Program-made: the position numbers and the translations under genes
In this document: one piece after another, positions 1-11,684 of the stretch
Position numbering within the stretch: position 1 is the stretch's first letter
Layout of the letters: every line of letters starts with the position of its first letter
Assembly: GCF_964355755.1 (NCBI RefSeq)
Contig: NC_092672.1
Location: 28,144,501 to 28,208,500, forward strand
Source: Antedon mediterranea
Lineage: Eukaryota; Echinodermata; Crinoidea; Comatulida; Antedonidae
Direction of reading: 5' to 3'
Length of the DNA stretch: 64,000 bases
Notes under the pieces: generated by a model
What the model saw: only the letters and a program-made list of their open reading frames with translations
What the model was told of the DNA's origin: nothing
Databases searched by the model: none

Positions 1-592
1 AAAGTTAATTAACAAGTAAATATTATAAGAGGTTATAAGAATCTAGATACTGCACAGTATAATGGTTAAATTTACAGAGCATTATCAACAAACATACTGT
101 TAGGTTTTGTGATTACTAATTAAATTGTTAGGTAAATTGGGTTTGCAAGGATTTTGTGTTTTTCAAGGACAATCCAGAATAGCAATTATAAAATGCTTAG
201 AGAGGTGTTTACAATTAATGTAATTAAATGTGATTAAATGCTGTAATCAGACCAGGGAGTGGCATTTTACAACTCCCTAGTCCGACCTAGGTATTTTTAG
301 CTTATTTATTTGTAATTTCATCATACCATGATTGATCTACCACATATGTGTTTGCCATATTGGAACTTTTTAATATTAATTTATTATATTTATTAATTAA
401 GTGACATAATAATGTATATTTGATAGTTTTATACAAAACCTCAAATGAATTATCATTATATATAAATTTTCCAAAAGAATTTTAGTAGGCCTATAATACA
501 CTAGATGTAAAAATGATAAATATTTCCAAAAGTATATTTAAAACTGAAACTGAACCTCTTAAAATAAAACCTTTCAATCACTTGTTTTTTTT
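1..592. other. Unassigned AT-rich DNA
   Basis: No coding exon, RNA gene or clear repeat is seen here. The stretch is AT-rich with short homopolymer runs, and it ends where the 28-bp minisatellite begins. Confidence 0.5.
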
Positions 593-909
593 CAATACCA
601 GACACATTTGGACTAGAGCACCTAATACCAGACACATTTGGGCTAGCACCCAATACCAGACACATTTGGGCTAGAGCACCCAATACCAGACACATTTGGG
701 CTAGCACCCAATACCAGACACGTTTGGGCTAGCACCCAATACCAGACACATTTGGGCTAGCACCCAATACCAGACACATTTGGGCTAGCACCCAATACCA
801 GACACCTTTAGGCTAGTACTAGTAGTACCCAATACCAGACACATTGTTCTGGCAACCAATACCAGACATCTTTGTTCTGGCAACCAGTACCAGACACCTT
901 TGAGCTGGC
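593..909. repeat. 28-bp minisatellite (about 11 copies)
   Basis: Tandem units begin with CAATACCAGACACATTTG and continue GGGCTAGCACC. The basic period is 28 bp, and some units are 31 bp because of an extra AGA. Copies in the middle are nearly identical; the right-hand copies are diverged (TTGTTCTGGCAACC variants). Open frames over this block, such as one at 501-707 on the minus strand, are translated repeat units and not a gene. Confidence 0.93.
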
Positions 910-994
910 CCAATTGCCCAGTTTTTCAGAAAATCTTGGTTCTCCGATGGAATTTCAATAGATTATTACTAATGAATTTTACACCTTTTGGCCG

Positions 995-1048
995 AGTAAG
1001 TGACTCTCTTCTTTGCAGGGCTAGTAAGTGATTCTCTTCTTTGCAGGG
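995..1048 (+). repeat. 28-bp tandem duplication with splice-site-like ends
   Basis: Two units at 995-1022 and 1023-1050 differ at one base across the conserved core. Each reads AGTAAGTGAnTCTCTTCT followed by TTGCAGGG, so each carries a donor-like GTAAGT and, about 20 nt later, an acceptor-like TTTGCAG. The interval is far too short for normal animal splicing. No exon is identified on either side. Confidence 0.7.
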
Positions 1049-1547
1049 TGGTTTCATTTGACCATACATTATCTTGTTCAAGGACTATGTCCATCAATTA
1101 TTATCATCAGGGTAATAATCCTTGTATTAATTAATCACGTATTTCGGAAATGCAGGCACGTGGCTGGCCAGCCTTAAGCGATTCAGACCTCCCTACTTGA
1201 CTAATCATATCCCCCTCTGGATCACATTAATTCAAAATGCCTTGAAATTAATGATTCCAGCAGAGGATTTTGGTTTATGTTTCCTGGGGGAAATGTTAAC
1301 TGGATTTTTTAATTGAAAGCATTCCATAACAGAGAATTTATTTAAAATTTGGGAGTATTCAATTAAGTATTTTGTCCATGGTAATAGACAGTTTTATGAA
1401 GGAGGTAGGCCTAAATGTAGGCCTACATTATGCAGAAATTGCCTGATGTTGTTGACAAATAAGCATTTATTTGAAAATTTAATATATGACTGCATTTTTG
1501 CTAAGTTTGTGCTACCAAAAATCAGTGGTTGGTCAGGCTGCTTGTAT

Positions 1548-2324
1548 GGGCGCGTTTATACAACACGCTATTACACGCATATTCTACACGCCTACGAGAA
1601 GTGTGTTGTATAACAACAAAGAGATTCCGTGTAATGAGATTTTAATTGCAAAAAAAGGCTACTTGGCTGAATCCTAAAATTTGGTGGATTCCCGGTCGCC
1701 GTTACCGTGTTGGAAGTGTCCTCAGGGTATATTTTGACCTCTCGTTAAAACAGGTCGTAATATCAATCATGTCATGCGACGTCTAACAAGATTGGGCCCA
1801 TTTATTGCTGCTTCGCTGCCAGCAATCATCCTCCTACCACGTCTTACGCCTAGCCTGGTAGGGCCAACTCGTAGTGGTAGTAGGCCTCTATAGACTATCG
1901 TTTCCCACTCCAAACAGAATAAAAAATAACATCGCAAAAATGGCATCTTCTTCCATAGTGTTAGATGAAACAATGAAACCCTTAAAATAACTTTTATTAA
2001 TTTAAATGAACCGAGAACAAAATAAACAACAATGCAAACGTGAACGAATACAATAATGAAAATGGTAAAAACCGCGCGAATACATCGGACAGCGAGGAGG
2101 CGACGATGATTTGTTGACAACAACCCAGCCAACAATTCAATTCAAGCGATCAACGATTTGACCTTTTATCCTAGCATGCACTGCGTGTTGATGAAACTTC
2201 CGGTACAACACGGTATCGTGATTTCTAGTATAACAGCAAACGTTAAGGTGGGTTGACCTCGGTCCGAACAACACGCTAAAAATTTAAGCCGTGTTCAAAT
2301 TTAGGGTGTTGTATAAACACGACC
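1548..2324. mobile_element. TIR DNA transposon, non-autonomous (TAT target duplication)
   Basis: The left end starts GGGCGCGTTTATACAACA and the right end, reverse-complemented, starts GGTCGTGTTTATACAACA. The element is flanked on both sides by TAT (1545-1547 and 2325-2327). The 777-bp body holds a 122-codon minus-strand ORF (1767-2135) with an arginine-rich stretch, but no transposase domain I recognise. A 3-bp target duplication would fit the PIF/Harbinger group, but the classification is inference. The element at 6295-7004 has related ends and the same TAT duplication. Confidence 0.72.
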
Positions 2325-2327
2325 TAT

Positions 2328-3804
2328 GTTTTATAATGAAAGAAGTATGGCAAGTGCACATGATTTTATTATAAAAGTGAATAGCCCCCTCTAGACTCAT
2401 GGACCTAATATTAGTTCATAGTGAACCTAATAATAACAATTTGTGTGTTTAATTGTTATTCTATTAACCATCTTAAAATAAAATACATATGAAACAATTT
2501 AAAAACATGATTGACAAAACAAAATATAAACTTTTGCCAAAACTTTAATATGAGAAATGTGAAAATTTTTTACAAAAGCTACTGTTTACTAAATATTTCT
2601 GAATATGCTTAATTAGGGACAGTGTTCGTATTGGTCTTTTCTTGGTCGACTTTGCCAGCAACTTGTAGATCCAATGCGATTAGGTGCAGGTTTGTTTCTA
2701 GCAAGGCAGAATTGTACTCCTTCCTGGTTCTAGCAACATAAAATAGCAGTAATCAACAACATAGCCTCTTCTTTAGTTTTGTCCCAAGTAGGCCTACACC
2801 TTGAAATTGAATACATTTTTAGCAGCAAACATATCTTTCACCACCAGCATGGTAATAAGTTTATTTTTCAGGACACAGTCATGCTTTTCAGCCTTTATTT
2901 TCAACTGTCAAATTTAAATGACTAAAATATTTTGAAAGACTGAACCACCCATAAATTTCAATCTACAGTATATCATTTTTGGCTTTCATATAAAAAAATT
3001 AACACCAGGCATAAAATGCTAAGTTTATGTTAATAAACTGTCTTCATGTATTGAATTATTTCTTCATACTGTATGTATCCATGGTTTCTGTCAATCATTG
3101 AGGTAAAAATAACTGTGTTTTTTTTTTGTCTATTCATGTTATTTTATCTTATCCCAGGCAATTAAACAATTACTGTAATCCCAATCACCATTTTAGCCAA
3201 GTGTCCTGTCTTCTGCTACAACAATGAAATATGGTTTAGTTTATTCATATGGTTAACAATAATTTCGCAGCAGAAGCAGGACTTAAAACTTTTTACTCAT
3301 CACCCTTAGGCTGAGAGAAACACTAAAATCTCATATCTAATCTAACTAAGTGAATACATTACAATTTAGAGAAATACTTAAATATTTATTGAGTTAAAAG
3401 TGAAATACTTTATATTTAAGGGAAATATCTCACTTAAGTGAGTCACTGCTTCATAAAATATTTTTAATTAGAGGAAGACCTGTTTTATAAATCTGAAAAT
3501 ACTCATGGAAACAACAGCCTTGATTTAGATTTATTTTTCATGCTAATTGATGATACAGACCTGTTTCCAATCAAGATGTCACTAGATATGTCCCTTTTAT
3601 GGGCATAGACTATATTGTTTCACACAAATTTGTCACCTGATGTGGGGAGGTGTTTGAATGACATGTGGTGTCTTGACCTCTCACCTGCTTCATTAACCAT
3701 CAACAATGACATTATCATGGTCTATGTTCTCATGTGGCACCCATACCACCCTATCTCAATACAGTCCACTAATGTATATTATAACATTGGTTGTTGTTAA
3801 CATT
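2328..3804. other. Unassigned AT-rich DNA
   Basis: No supported gene. A stretch at about 3300-3445 contains CTTAGGCTGAGAGAAACACT and a later CTCACTTAAGTGAG. It resembles a segment at about 62905-62945 in the second-last hes intron, so it is probably a short dispersed repeat. ORFs here (for example 3615-3800 plus) show no recognisable protein. Confidence 0.45.
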
Positions 3805-4381
3805 TATAAAGGCCCATTTACACTAGGATTTGTCTAAGGATGGATAAGCAAGCCTGCCAGCTACAGCGATTTTAATTGCTTTTGCTTATCCTTTCCTCCT
3901 TAGATTTCCACCTGTCTTGTTTTTGTTACCTTGTTTTAAATGTATTTCAATTTTTAAAGGCTAAATATAGAATGAATGAATGAATGAATGACATGACAAT
4001 AACGATCGACGATAAATAGACACATATGCATTTTTAATACATAAAACAAAAGAAATATAAAAACTTTTCAATCTAGAACTATAGAACAACCATCTATGCT
4101 GTCTTTACTGAAAAGGATATTTTCAAACGTCCAATCAAATAACGTCATGTTTAGTAAGAGCAATAATATCATGACAATACAACTATTTTATTGTTTTTAT
4201 TTCTCATGACGTCATTTGATTGGAATTTTAAAATTATCATTTTTATCAAAGACAGCATAAATGATTATCCTATAGTTCTAGAACAAAAACCTTTCTAATT
4301 TCTTTTGTTTTATGTAAACAAAATGCATGCTTATATATTTATCGTCGATCGTTATCGTCCTAGTGTAAATGGGCCTTTATA
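3805..4381. mobile_element. Foldback TIR element with an insertion in its left arm
   Basis: The termini are perfect 24-bp inverted repeats (3805-3828 and 4358-4381) beginning TATAAAGGCCCATTTACA. Inside, the two arms are complementary for a long distance: the stretch around CGATCGACGATAAATA pairs with TATTTATCGTCGATCG near 4336-4351. About 170 bp in the left arm (roughly 3829-4000) has no partner in the right arm and ends in a short (GAAT)n run, as expected for a later insertion. No ORF of note. The TA at each end could be a target duplication of the Tc1/mariner type. Confidence 0.75.
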
Positions 4382-4440
4382 CTGTAAAATTCAGTGTCTA
4401 GAAATCTGAGTTTTCTGGAACTAGAATAGAAAACAGACAT

Positions 4441-4747
4441 CTTAAAGATAACCAAACAAATATATGTTTTTAATGTTTTTGTTGAATATGCCATTTTAAT
4501 TTCACAATAGTTTTTCACTTTGGCCAAAAATTGATAGAAAACAAATTATTTAGCTTAAAAAACTGCAATTTAAAGCAAAAAATGGTCAAATTGAATGGAT
4601 GGAAGTCATTGGTTTTGGTTGAATTTAACCATTTATTATATCTTTTTATAAGTAAAAACATTTTTGTTTTGTTTTTCTCTATGAAACTTTATTAATCTCT
4701 TTATTAATTTTAATTTTTCATTTTTTGGGGACAATACATCTTTAATT
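4441..4747. mobile_element. Foldback MITE, 'GACAATACATC' family, copy 1
   Basis: The right end GGGGACAATACATCTTTAA and the internal segments (AATATGCCATTTTAAT, TTCACTTTGGCCAAAAA, CAATTTAAAGCAAAAAATGG) recur in the copies at 11685, 26736, 32560, 49669 and 55487. The left end here is decayed (CTTAAAGATA). No coding capacity. Confidence 0.72.
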
Positions 4748-5283
4748 ATCAAGAACTATCAGATATCTGCCATAAAGTTAATCCCTCAGATATACTTCAT
4801 TTGTAAAACATATCCAATTCTCTTAAATAATGGAAATTTGTATCTGATTCTGATTAGATAAAATGGATACTCTAAAAATAGCAGTATTTCCAATTACCTA
4901 CCCTCTGATTAGTAATGGAACTATATTTTCTTGATACACCCATTTATAATCCCTTGTTTCTCAACCATTAAAAGTAATACCTGTTCTACATTATGGGATG
5001 GACTTTTTCTTTGAGGAAAACCTTGAACCTCAGCCAATTTTATGGCTATGGTTTGTGGCGCCCCTGGCCTTATTTTTTCTTTTAATCTTTGTTTACTAAG
5101 GATGACTCAAACAGCAAAAGCTGACAACGTGAGACCCTTGAACACTTACAAAACAAAAACATGAAACGAGAATAATTTAACCCCTGAAAAAAATAGGCCT
5201 ATAATGATTTTTATCAAAATATTAGTGCTGTTCCGCGATACCACGCCAAAAGTGTTAAAGAGTCGCTACCCAATCGAATTTGA
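4748..5283. other. Unassigned AT-rich DNA
   Basis: No exon, RNA gene or repeat that I can define. The stretch ends at the SINE head. Confidence 0.4.
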
Positions 5284-5440
5284 ACAATCCCAGTCGTCTA
5301 ATGCTTAGGACGCATTCGCATATCAGGCAGAAGGTTCCGTGGTCGAGTCAAGGTTGGGACGACTTTTTCTCATTCTCACAGATTTCCTCACCTTTATCAT
5401 TTCATATTAATTAAATTTCAGTATATCACCAGGCAGTTTA
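5284..5440 (+). mobile_element. tRNA-derived SINE, copy 1
   Basis: The head resembles a tRNA: an A-box-like GTCTAATGCTTAGGAC, then GGTTCCGTGGTCGAGTC as a decayed B box. It is followed by a body containing CTCATTCTCACAGATTTCCTC and ending near CAGTATATCACCAGGCAG. The same head, body and end occur in reverse orientation at 14529-14684. The many changes in the promoter boxes suggest an old, inactive copy. Confidence 0.75.
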
Positions 5441-6291
5441 AAATTTATTCTGTGCCTGTGAAGAATATACTGTATTATATAAAACATTAAAAAAAGTATA
5501 ATTTAATTTGAAACATTTAAATTAAATGGTTGGCGACAAGAACAAGTAATGGTGCTGTTTGTTATTTCAATCTGGTGCTTTATCGATCATTTAAGATATT
5601 GCACTTTGATTTCATTTTGATAATAGAAACCACACGATTACACCAGCTTTATATTAAAGTCATTAAATCACTCATGAAATTCTAACAATTAGTAATCAAT
5701 AACTTCCCTCAAGACAAATTACCCCCTCTCATCATCTTCTGTCCTAATTATGTTTAGTTTTCATTGTCTTCAATATAGCTTATTTTATTACTCTATAGTG
5801 TATATCTTAATGTATTACCTCATTTCTATTGTGCGCATTGTACCCCCTATGGTTTTGACCCACACCTAGACCATTTAGGAGGTGCGCATTGGTCCCCCTT
5901 TTGTTTAGTATAAGACATGTTTGTTTTATGCTTTTGTGTAGCAGGAAGCTTAAAACTTTAATATTAACAGTAAAATCATTTATATACTTACAATTAATTG
6001 TTCGGAAGAAAACACAAGATGTTTTTATTAGTTTGTTCATTAGTTTGTTTTCCAGATGTCCATTATTAATGTTTTTGATGGATGTTATATTAAGATCCCT
6101 CTAGCAGATTTAATACTTTATTTTTTATTTATCCATGTTAAATAATGAAACCTGAAGTAGAGGATTACGGACACACACAAAGTAACAGAAAACAAAAAGA
6201 TCAGATTTATCAAACCTGGAATAGCAGATCAATATCTGAACTTTATATTAAGTAGCAAATTTACTTTTTTTTCCCGTTTTTTTTTTTTCAA
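5441..6291. other. Unassigned AT-rich DNA
   Basis: Several short open frames overlap on both strands around 5807-6104, but none resembles a known protein. A poly-T stretch (6266-6290) precedes the next transposon. Confidence 0.4.
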
Positions 6292-6294
6292 TAT

Positions 6295-7004
6295 GGGCCT
6301 GTTTGTAGGGGTTGAAAATACCAGCTTATTCCCGATTTCCGTTTGCGTGATCCAATTAACTTTTGCCTCAGGCTACAAAAAATTCGAGGCAAAATGTTCA
6401 CCAAATTTGCAGGTTATTTCAGCGATAATCCAATTATACTCGGCCTTCGAGGATTAATAAATCTCCGATAGAGGCAATGTGTCGAATTTTGACAAACGTT
6501 CGCTGCCTAGGTCCGTCATTTCTCCTACGAAGCTCTTCCATACACACTTCGAGAGCGATCGTCAGCTGGTGCTTTCCTTGTTGGTGTAGACCGCTTAGTA
6601 TAGTAGTAGGCCTAGCTGGTCGGTGGTGTTTCCGTCGTGTAACATTGGGCTCAAATTCTTCGTCAATGAGTAAAATAATGGTCGTCAGGAGAAGGCATAT
6701 TTCGACAGGATTATCGGCGTTAAGAGGCATAAGGTTTGTCGCAAGGATAAGCAGTGTAAAAGGTAGCAAGTAATTGTTATTGTAAAGAAAGATCGCGTGT
6801 AAAAAATATATAACACGAAACTAGCGTGCGAAAATGGGGTCGTAGGTTGTAAAGACAACTGACCTTAAAACGTAATTTCCAGTTTGTGATTCGTCGATTA
6901 AGCATTTAAGCGGTTAAATATTTCAAGTACGAACAACGCTCAATTTATAACCCGAGGCATGGGTGAAATTAAGCGCTTATTTTAACCACCGTACGAACAC
7001 GACC
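6295..7004. mobile_element. TIR DNA transposon, non-autonomous, second member of the TAT family
   Basis: The left end GGGCCTGTTTGTAGGGGT and the right end (reverse-complemented GGTCGTGTTCGTACGGTG) are inverted repeats, and TAT flanks both sides (6292-6294 and 7005-7007). A 111-codon minus-strand ORF (6434-6769) has a hydrophobic start and a later basic stretch (RRKHHRPARP). It may be a remnant of the first exon of a transposase-related protein, but I do not recognise a domain. A nearly identical stretch lies in opposite orientation at 41972-42284. Confidence 0.75.
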
Positions 7005-7065
7005 TATAACCAAAGCATTGAATCATGGCTTGCCTCCGATTAATTGTAATTATATTATTCCTTGA

Positions 7066-7437
7066 CCTTCATTAGAGATTTTTAAACAATGTTTCAGTTA
7101 TAAAGCGCCTATGTATTTTAATATGATTCCTAAAATCATTCGACAATCTGAAAATATTATTTCCTTTAAACGTGAACTTAAAGAATTTATTTCCAGTTAA
7201 TATTGTTTGTACTACAGTATGTATATATATTTTTATCTGTCAACGATTTTAACTTCTATATGAATTTTATATAATCAATGTAAATTTATAGGCCTATATT
7301 ATGTCATTTGAATATTTAATATTGTATGTGTTGTACTGTATGTATGTTTTATCGAGGGCCCTAAATGATCAGTTCTATTGGAACTGGATAGGCTACCCTC
7401 AGTAAAGATGGTAATAAATAAATAAATAAATAAATAT
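7066..7437 (+). mobile_element. 5'-truncated non-LTR retrotransposon (LINE) 3' end
   Basis: A 44-codon reading frame (7066-7200) ends with residues typical of the C-terminus of CR1/L2/Jockey-type reverse transcriptases: YKAPMYFNMIPKIIRQ, then SFKRELKEFISS and a stop. A 3' UTR of about 230 bp follows, with GGGCCCTAAATGATCAGT and TAGGCTACCCTCAGTAAAGA, and it closes with an (AAAT)n tail at 7411-7437. This order (RT end, short UTR, microsatellite tail) is the usual shape of a truncated LINE. No upstream RT motifs are present, so it is dead. Confidence 0.82.
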
Positions 7438-8782
7438 TTGGAGTCAGTGTTATACTAAGTTTAAATTCAAAGCAAATATTATTACATAATTTTTTTTTTT
7501 AAATCATTCCATTAGATTAAACAAATTGGTTTAGAAAATAAATACACATTTGTCTTGTTTCTGCAGCAAACAAAATAACGATTATTAAGTGTGAATAAAT
7601 TATCCACAATTTCTTGACAGCAGAAACAGGAAAAATTGTCAATAACCGGTTAAATGTCAATGGCAGTCTAAAAATAAAGTCAATGTAAAAATTTGATTTA
7701 TTAATATAAATGTTTATTTCTGCGCTTTACAACATCATTTACAGCACAATTGATAAATCCCAGACTAGTCTGTACTTATTACTAGAAATAAAGGCCTGGT
7801 TTCCCAGAAATGCTGGTTTTCCTGAAATGCTGGTTTTCCTGGAACTATGCATATAATTAATGTTGGAAGAATTTGCAGGTTTTTGGGAAATGCGGTTTTT
7901 AGGAGTTCATGAGTAAACCAGGTTAAAGTATACAAGTGAAATCTAATATGTCCTCCATTTTGAGGGAAAGGTATACTCAACAAATTCCTATTATTAAAGT
8001 GACAACTACAAATCATGGGTGTCTACCAAATAAAGGTTGATCATAGTGTTAATAAATAATATATAATAACCAGGGACCTCAAGCCTATGTTACGCCACTG
8101 ATTAGCACTAGTATTGTGTCCTATCATTAGGGCATACATCACACCATAATATATTTTTTAAGGGAAATTCCTAAAGGAACAAGGAAGGAAGAAAGATTCT
8201 CGTGATTGAAACGATAATGTTTTAATTTTAGGAACAACTCTTGAGATCTTTAGAAAGTTGGCGTGCATGCCATGTGAAAGGCTTAAGTTGGAGTTCGTCA
8301 AGTTAACTAACACTCCTAAGGGCCCTCCAATGCAGGTAGATGCATTGGACTGCTCATGCTCTGGACCCAGTAAGCTCTGGGCTCATGGGTTTAGCCAGTG
8401 AGCTTGCAAAGCCATTATGCCACTGATCTAAACGCTGCCTCAATTCCCTCAGAGTTAAATTAACCAAGACAATGGTTGATTTTACCGACCACAGCCTGTC
8501 CAGTAAAACTTACCATAGGAAGGCACCCGCAAGCGCCACCTGCTGACTTAGACTTTTTCAAAGAATAGAAAAAGAAAATCTTTTGCGGCACATACTACAG
8601 TAGTTTAAAAAAGGATGATATCCAAAATCACTTTTGTCCAAACTTACAGTAGTATTGTGAGTTTCAAGTAGAGTTTGAGAGAGCATTTAGCCATTAAGAA
8701 ACATTCACTTAATCAGAGAAGTAAATCCAAATTATGGCCTTCTGGTAAACTTTAACCTAAGAATAAGTTTACTAATAGTATG
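7438..8782. other. Unassigned DNA
   Basis: No supported gene. There is a small internal repeat of ATGCTGGTTTTCCTG at about 7812-7852. The minus-strand ORF 7765-8016 runs through it and is not recognisable as a protein. Confidence 0.4.
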
Positions 8783-8840
8783 TTCACATGAGACAGACAT
8801 AGCAGCGATGAATTCACATGAGACAGACATAGCAGCGATA
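8783..8840. repeat. 30-bp tandem duplication
   Basis: TTCACATGAGACAGACATAG followed by CAGCGAT is present twice with a 30-bp period and no mismatch in the shared core. Confidence 0.85.
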
Positions 8841-9309
8841 AAAAGAACTTCCGATTGTAAGTAGGTATAGGGGATTGGTTAATCCTCAACTTGTTTAGCA
8901 ATATATCCCAAGTAGATTATAAGAGGTAATCCTTCCAAAACTGATTACCTTTTTACTTTAAATTCCATTCCTATCTTGTTTATTTCTATTCAAGAATTTG
9001 AAATCTGTGTCGGTAATTTTTTAGTAATGCTAATTATTATTTTGAGTGCAAATTTGACATTTTAAATCTGGTAGATAAGTTGAATACCTGTAGTACAGAG
9101 TATGATGTCCTTTTTCCCCTTCAATTCCAAAAAAACTTGATGTGATCATCATTGAACCTAATGTAAGCTTTATAGTAGGCAATAAAATGAAAACAAAAAA
9201 ACATAAAAGTCTAAACATTTGTACATTTTTATTTTCTCTTTTCATAATGAACATCTATGAAATGGCATTATATTTCTTTATACAAACTGATAGACTGTGA
9301 TCTTCTCTT

Positions 9310-9770
9310 ACACATTCTCTGTAAATTGTGCTGTACTTATTTTTATTTATTTATTTAGAACATTTTTTATTTGTTCTTGTTCTTCATCGTTATGAGCTCC
9401 CACAATCATCATGTTGATTATCACGGACCTAGTCAGTGTGGTGGCAGTATTCACGGCGGATTTTGGGTTTAGTTTTGATTGTTTGGATTATTTTATTTAT
9501 TTATTTAATTAACTATATGTGAACTTTATTCAATCAATCGTACATTTGTTATAATGGTAACCATTTATTTACTTATTTGATTTTTTTAGTACTATTTTTT
9601 TTAAATATTATACTTTGTTTGTCTATAGGGTGATCTCATGACAAATACTATTGTACTTCTTGACATGATCCTGACTGATATGTTTTATAACAAAGTTACC
9701 TTATGTAATATTTAAATAGTCCAAATATATGTTGATTGATTGATTAAATGAACAACAATTTGTATGTAAA
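9310..9770. repeat. (TTTA)n/(TTGA)n-rich segment, possible LINE tails
   Basis: Short (TTTA)n runs occur near 9340-9356 and 9491-9507. At about 9731-9745 a GATTGATTGATT run follows text similar to LINE 3' UTRs. A comparable tail ends near 34350-34362. Family assignment is not possible from this alone. Confidence 0.35.
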
Positions 9771-10058
9771 AACTTATTTTTACGTGATATATTTTGTTGT
9801 ACCGTAAGTTATGCCAGATTTGACTTCCAACAAGCTGTGTTGATTTGCACACCTGGTCCTTCATGGATAAAGAAAAGTTAAACTTAATTGAAACTGGAAA
9901 ATGGACAGGCCTCCCTATTTTTTATTTTTTTTATGAGAATGTTAAAATCATAACTGGTTATTATTATGATAATACACCTTTGACCTACGACCTGTGGAAA
10001 AGCCAGTGTTTCCTGACAAAGTGGTTATATAGATAATGATACCTCACCTGTATTGTAA

Positions 10059-10190
10059 CACAATAGCACTAAGGTCACGATGAAATGTGGAAAAAATACT
10101 GAAGTATACCGCAAAAGCTATCGTAGAAAACAGACCACGCTCTTCCGAAGGTCAGCCATGGGAACCGATGAGAACTCGGTCGAAAGTTGA
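10059..10190 (+). CDS. Candidate terminal exon or short ORF, unrecognised
   Basis: A plus-strand frame opens after a stop at 10056-10058, has an ATG at 10080, and ends at TGA 10188-10190, giving 36 residues from that ATG. Codon content differs from the surrounding AT-rich noise and yields a strongly basic stretch (YRKSYRRKQTTLFRRS) followed by an acidic end (GTDENSVES). That charge pattern resembles the cytoplasmic tail of a membrane protein, but I cannot name a family. An AATAAA at 10471-10476 could be its polyadenylation signal. There is no strong acceptor; AATAG just before the frame is weak. It could equally be a chance ORF. Confidence 0.25.
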   Translation, partial: HNSTKVTMKCGKNTEVYRKSYRRKQTTLFRRSAMGTDENSVES

Positions 10191-11684
10191 AAGTGTTAAA
10201 ATTATAATAATATTATTATTATTATATAGTTACCCTGGAAATTATGAGTTTCTGTTGTTTACCTCTTTATCTCTGTTTAATTTGTTAAAATACTGTATCA
10301 ACTTCCTATGCTCATATTGTACATTTGTGCATTTCAAATATGGTACTTAATTTTAAAATATAATAAGATAAAATACATGATGGACATTTGTATTTAACTC
10401 AATTTTTACTGTATTTATCTCTAAATATAGTTGGTTTTAATTTCAAAAGTCTACTGTAATTTTGTAAAATAATAAATAACCATAAATCATGTTGATCAAG
10501 AAGTTTATTTTCGATTCATCCCCATTTCTGACTCACAAAAGGCATTGTGGGTAAAAAAGGAGCTTTTTTAACGAGATCATCACGTTTCAAGCCAGGGTTT
10601 TATTTCAGGTATATTTTATAGTACACGGTAGATCCCCTCCTTGTCCTAAGGGTACAGTTTGCTATAAAATGAACAACAGAACTGGACCTATTATGTTCTA
10701 ACACTACCTATATAGAGAAAAAAAAACTTTCAGAAAAACTCCCTATTCAGAGAACCTCTTTTAATGGGACACTGTTTGGTTCTAGAACAGCTTCCCCTTA
10801 ATAGAATTTTTTAAGATATGCAGCAGAAACTGCCCCATAAACAATTACTATTACATTGAGAACATTATTGAAGACTATTAACTTATTAAGTGAAATTTAA
10901 AACTCTGATTTGGAAATGGACCTTGGATTTCCTAATCTATGTAACAACAGTATTAATGCTAACAGTTCTACTAATTGTTAATAATGTAAACGTTGTCTAA
11001 AAAGAATTAGGTGCCGCTTTTATCCGAATGACCTTTCCAATGGCATCTAGATACTCCTGAGGGATGACGGTATTGAAGGCTTACATAGTGCTAGTTACCC
11101 AGGGTTTTGCTCAGGGGTGTACATGGGAGGAACACAGCACATGGCTTACTCTTTGTTGAGGTATTAAGCCATGCTTGTCTTAACTTAATCTTTCCTTTAC
11201 TTTATAAATTGTTTGTTAAATATATATATTCTCTGGTGGCTGAGAAAATAACATAGTTTATTTGTTTATGAAAATCTGATTACTGGGCGGGTGTTTGTAC
11301 TTTCTGTATCAAGGGCATGTGTATGTGCCGAGTAGTACCACTAGAGCAGGTCATGTGTTTGTTGGTTAACAAGATGTAGATGAAATGTTAAAAAAATAAA
11401 AAAGTATTACATCATTATAAAAGTCTGGAATTTTGACCAATCAAAAACGATGGATAATTTAAACTCTTGCTTGTGATTGGTTGGATTTGTGAACCCTTTT
11501 AATTTATAATTATATTGCAGACAATTTTAAAACCTCAGTCAATCATTGATAAAACTATAATGATAATCAGCAAAAATACAAAAGAATAAAGAAACATTGA
11601 AATAAAAAACATTATTTTTTACATAATTAACATTAACAAACATTAACATTATTAAAAAATTTGTAAACATTAAGAAAATATTAT
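10191..11684. other. Unassigned AT-rich DNA
   Basis: No supported gene. The ORF at 11539-11727 (minus) is low-complexity Phe/Asn/Val-rich and spans the edge of a foldback element, so I regard it as noise. Confidence 0.4.

Noticed and set aside
501-707. Minus-strand ORF with repeated AQMCLVLGA peptide
   Set aside because: It is a translation of the 28-bp minisatellite at 593-909.
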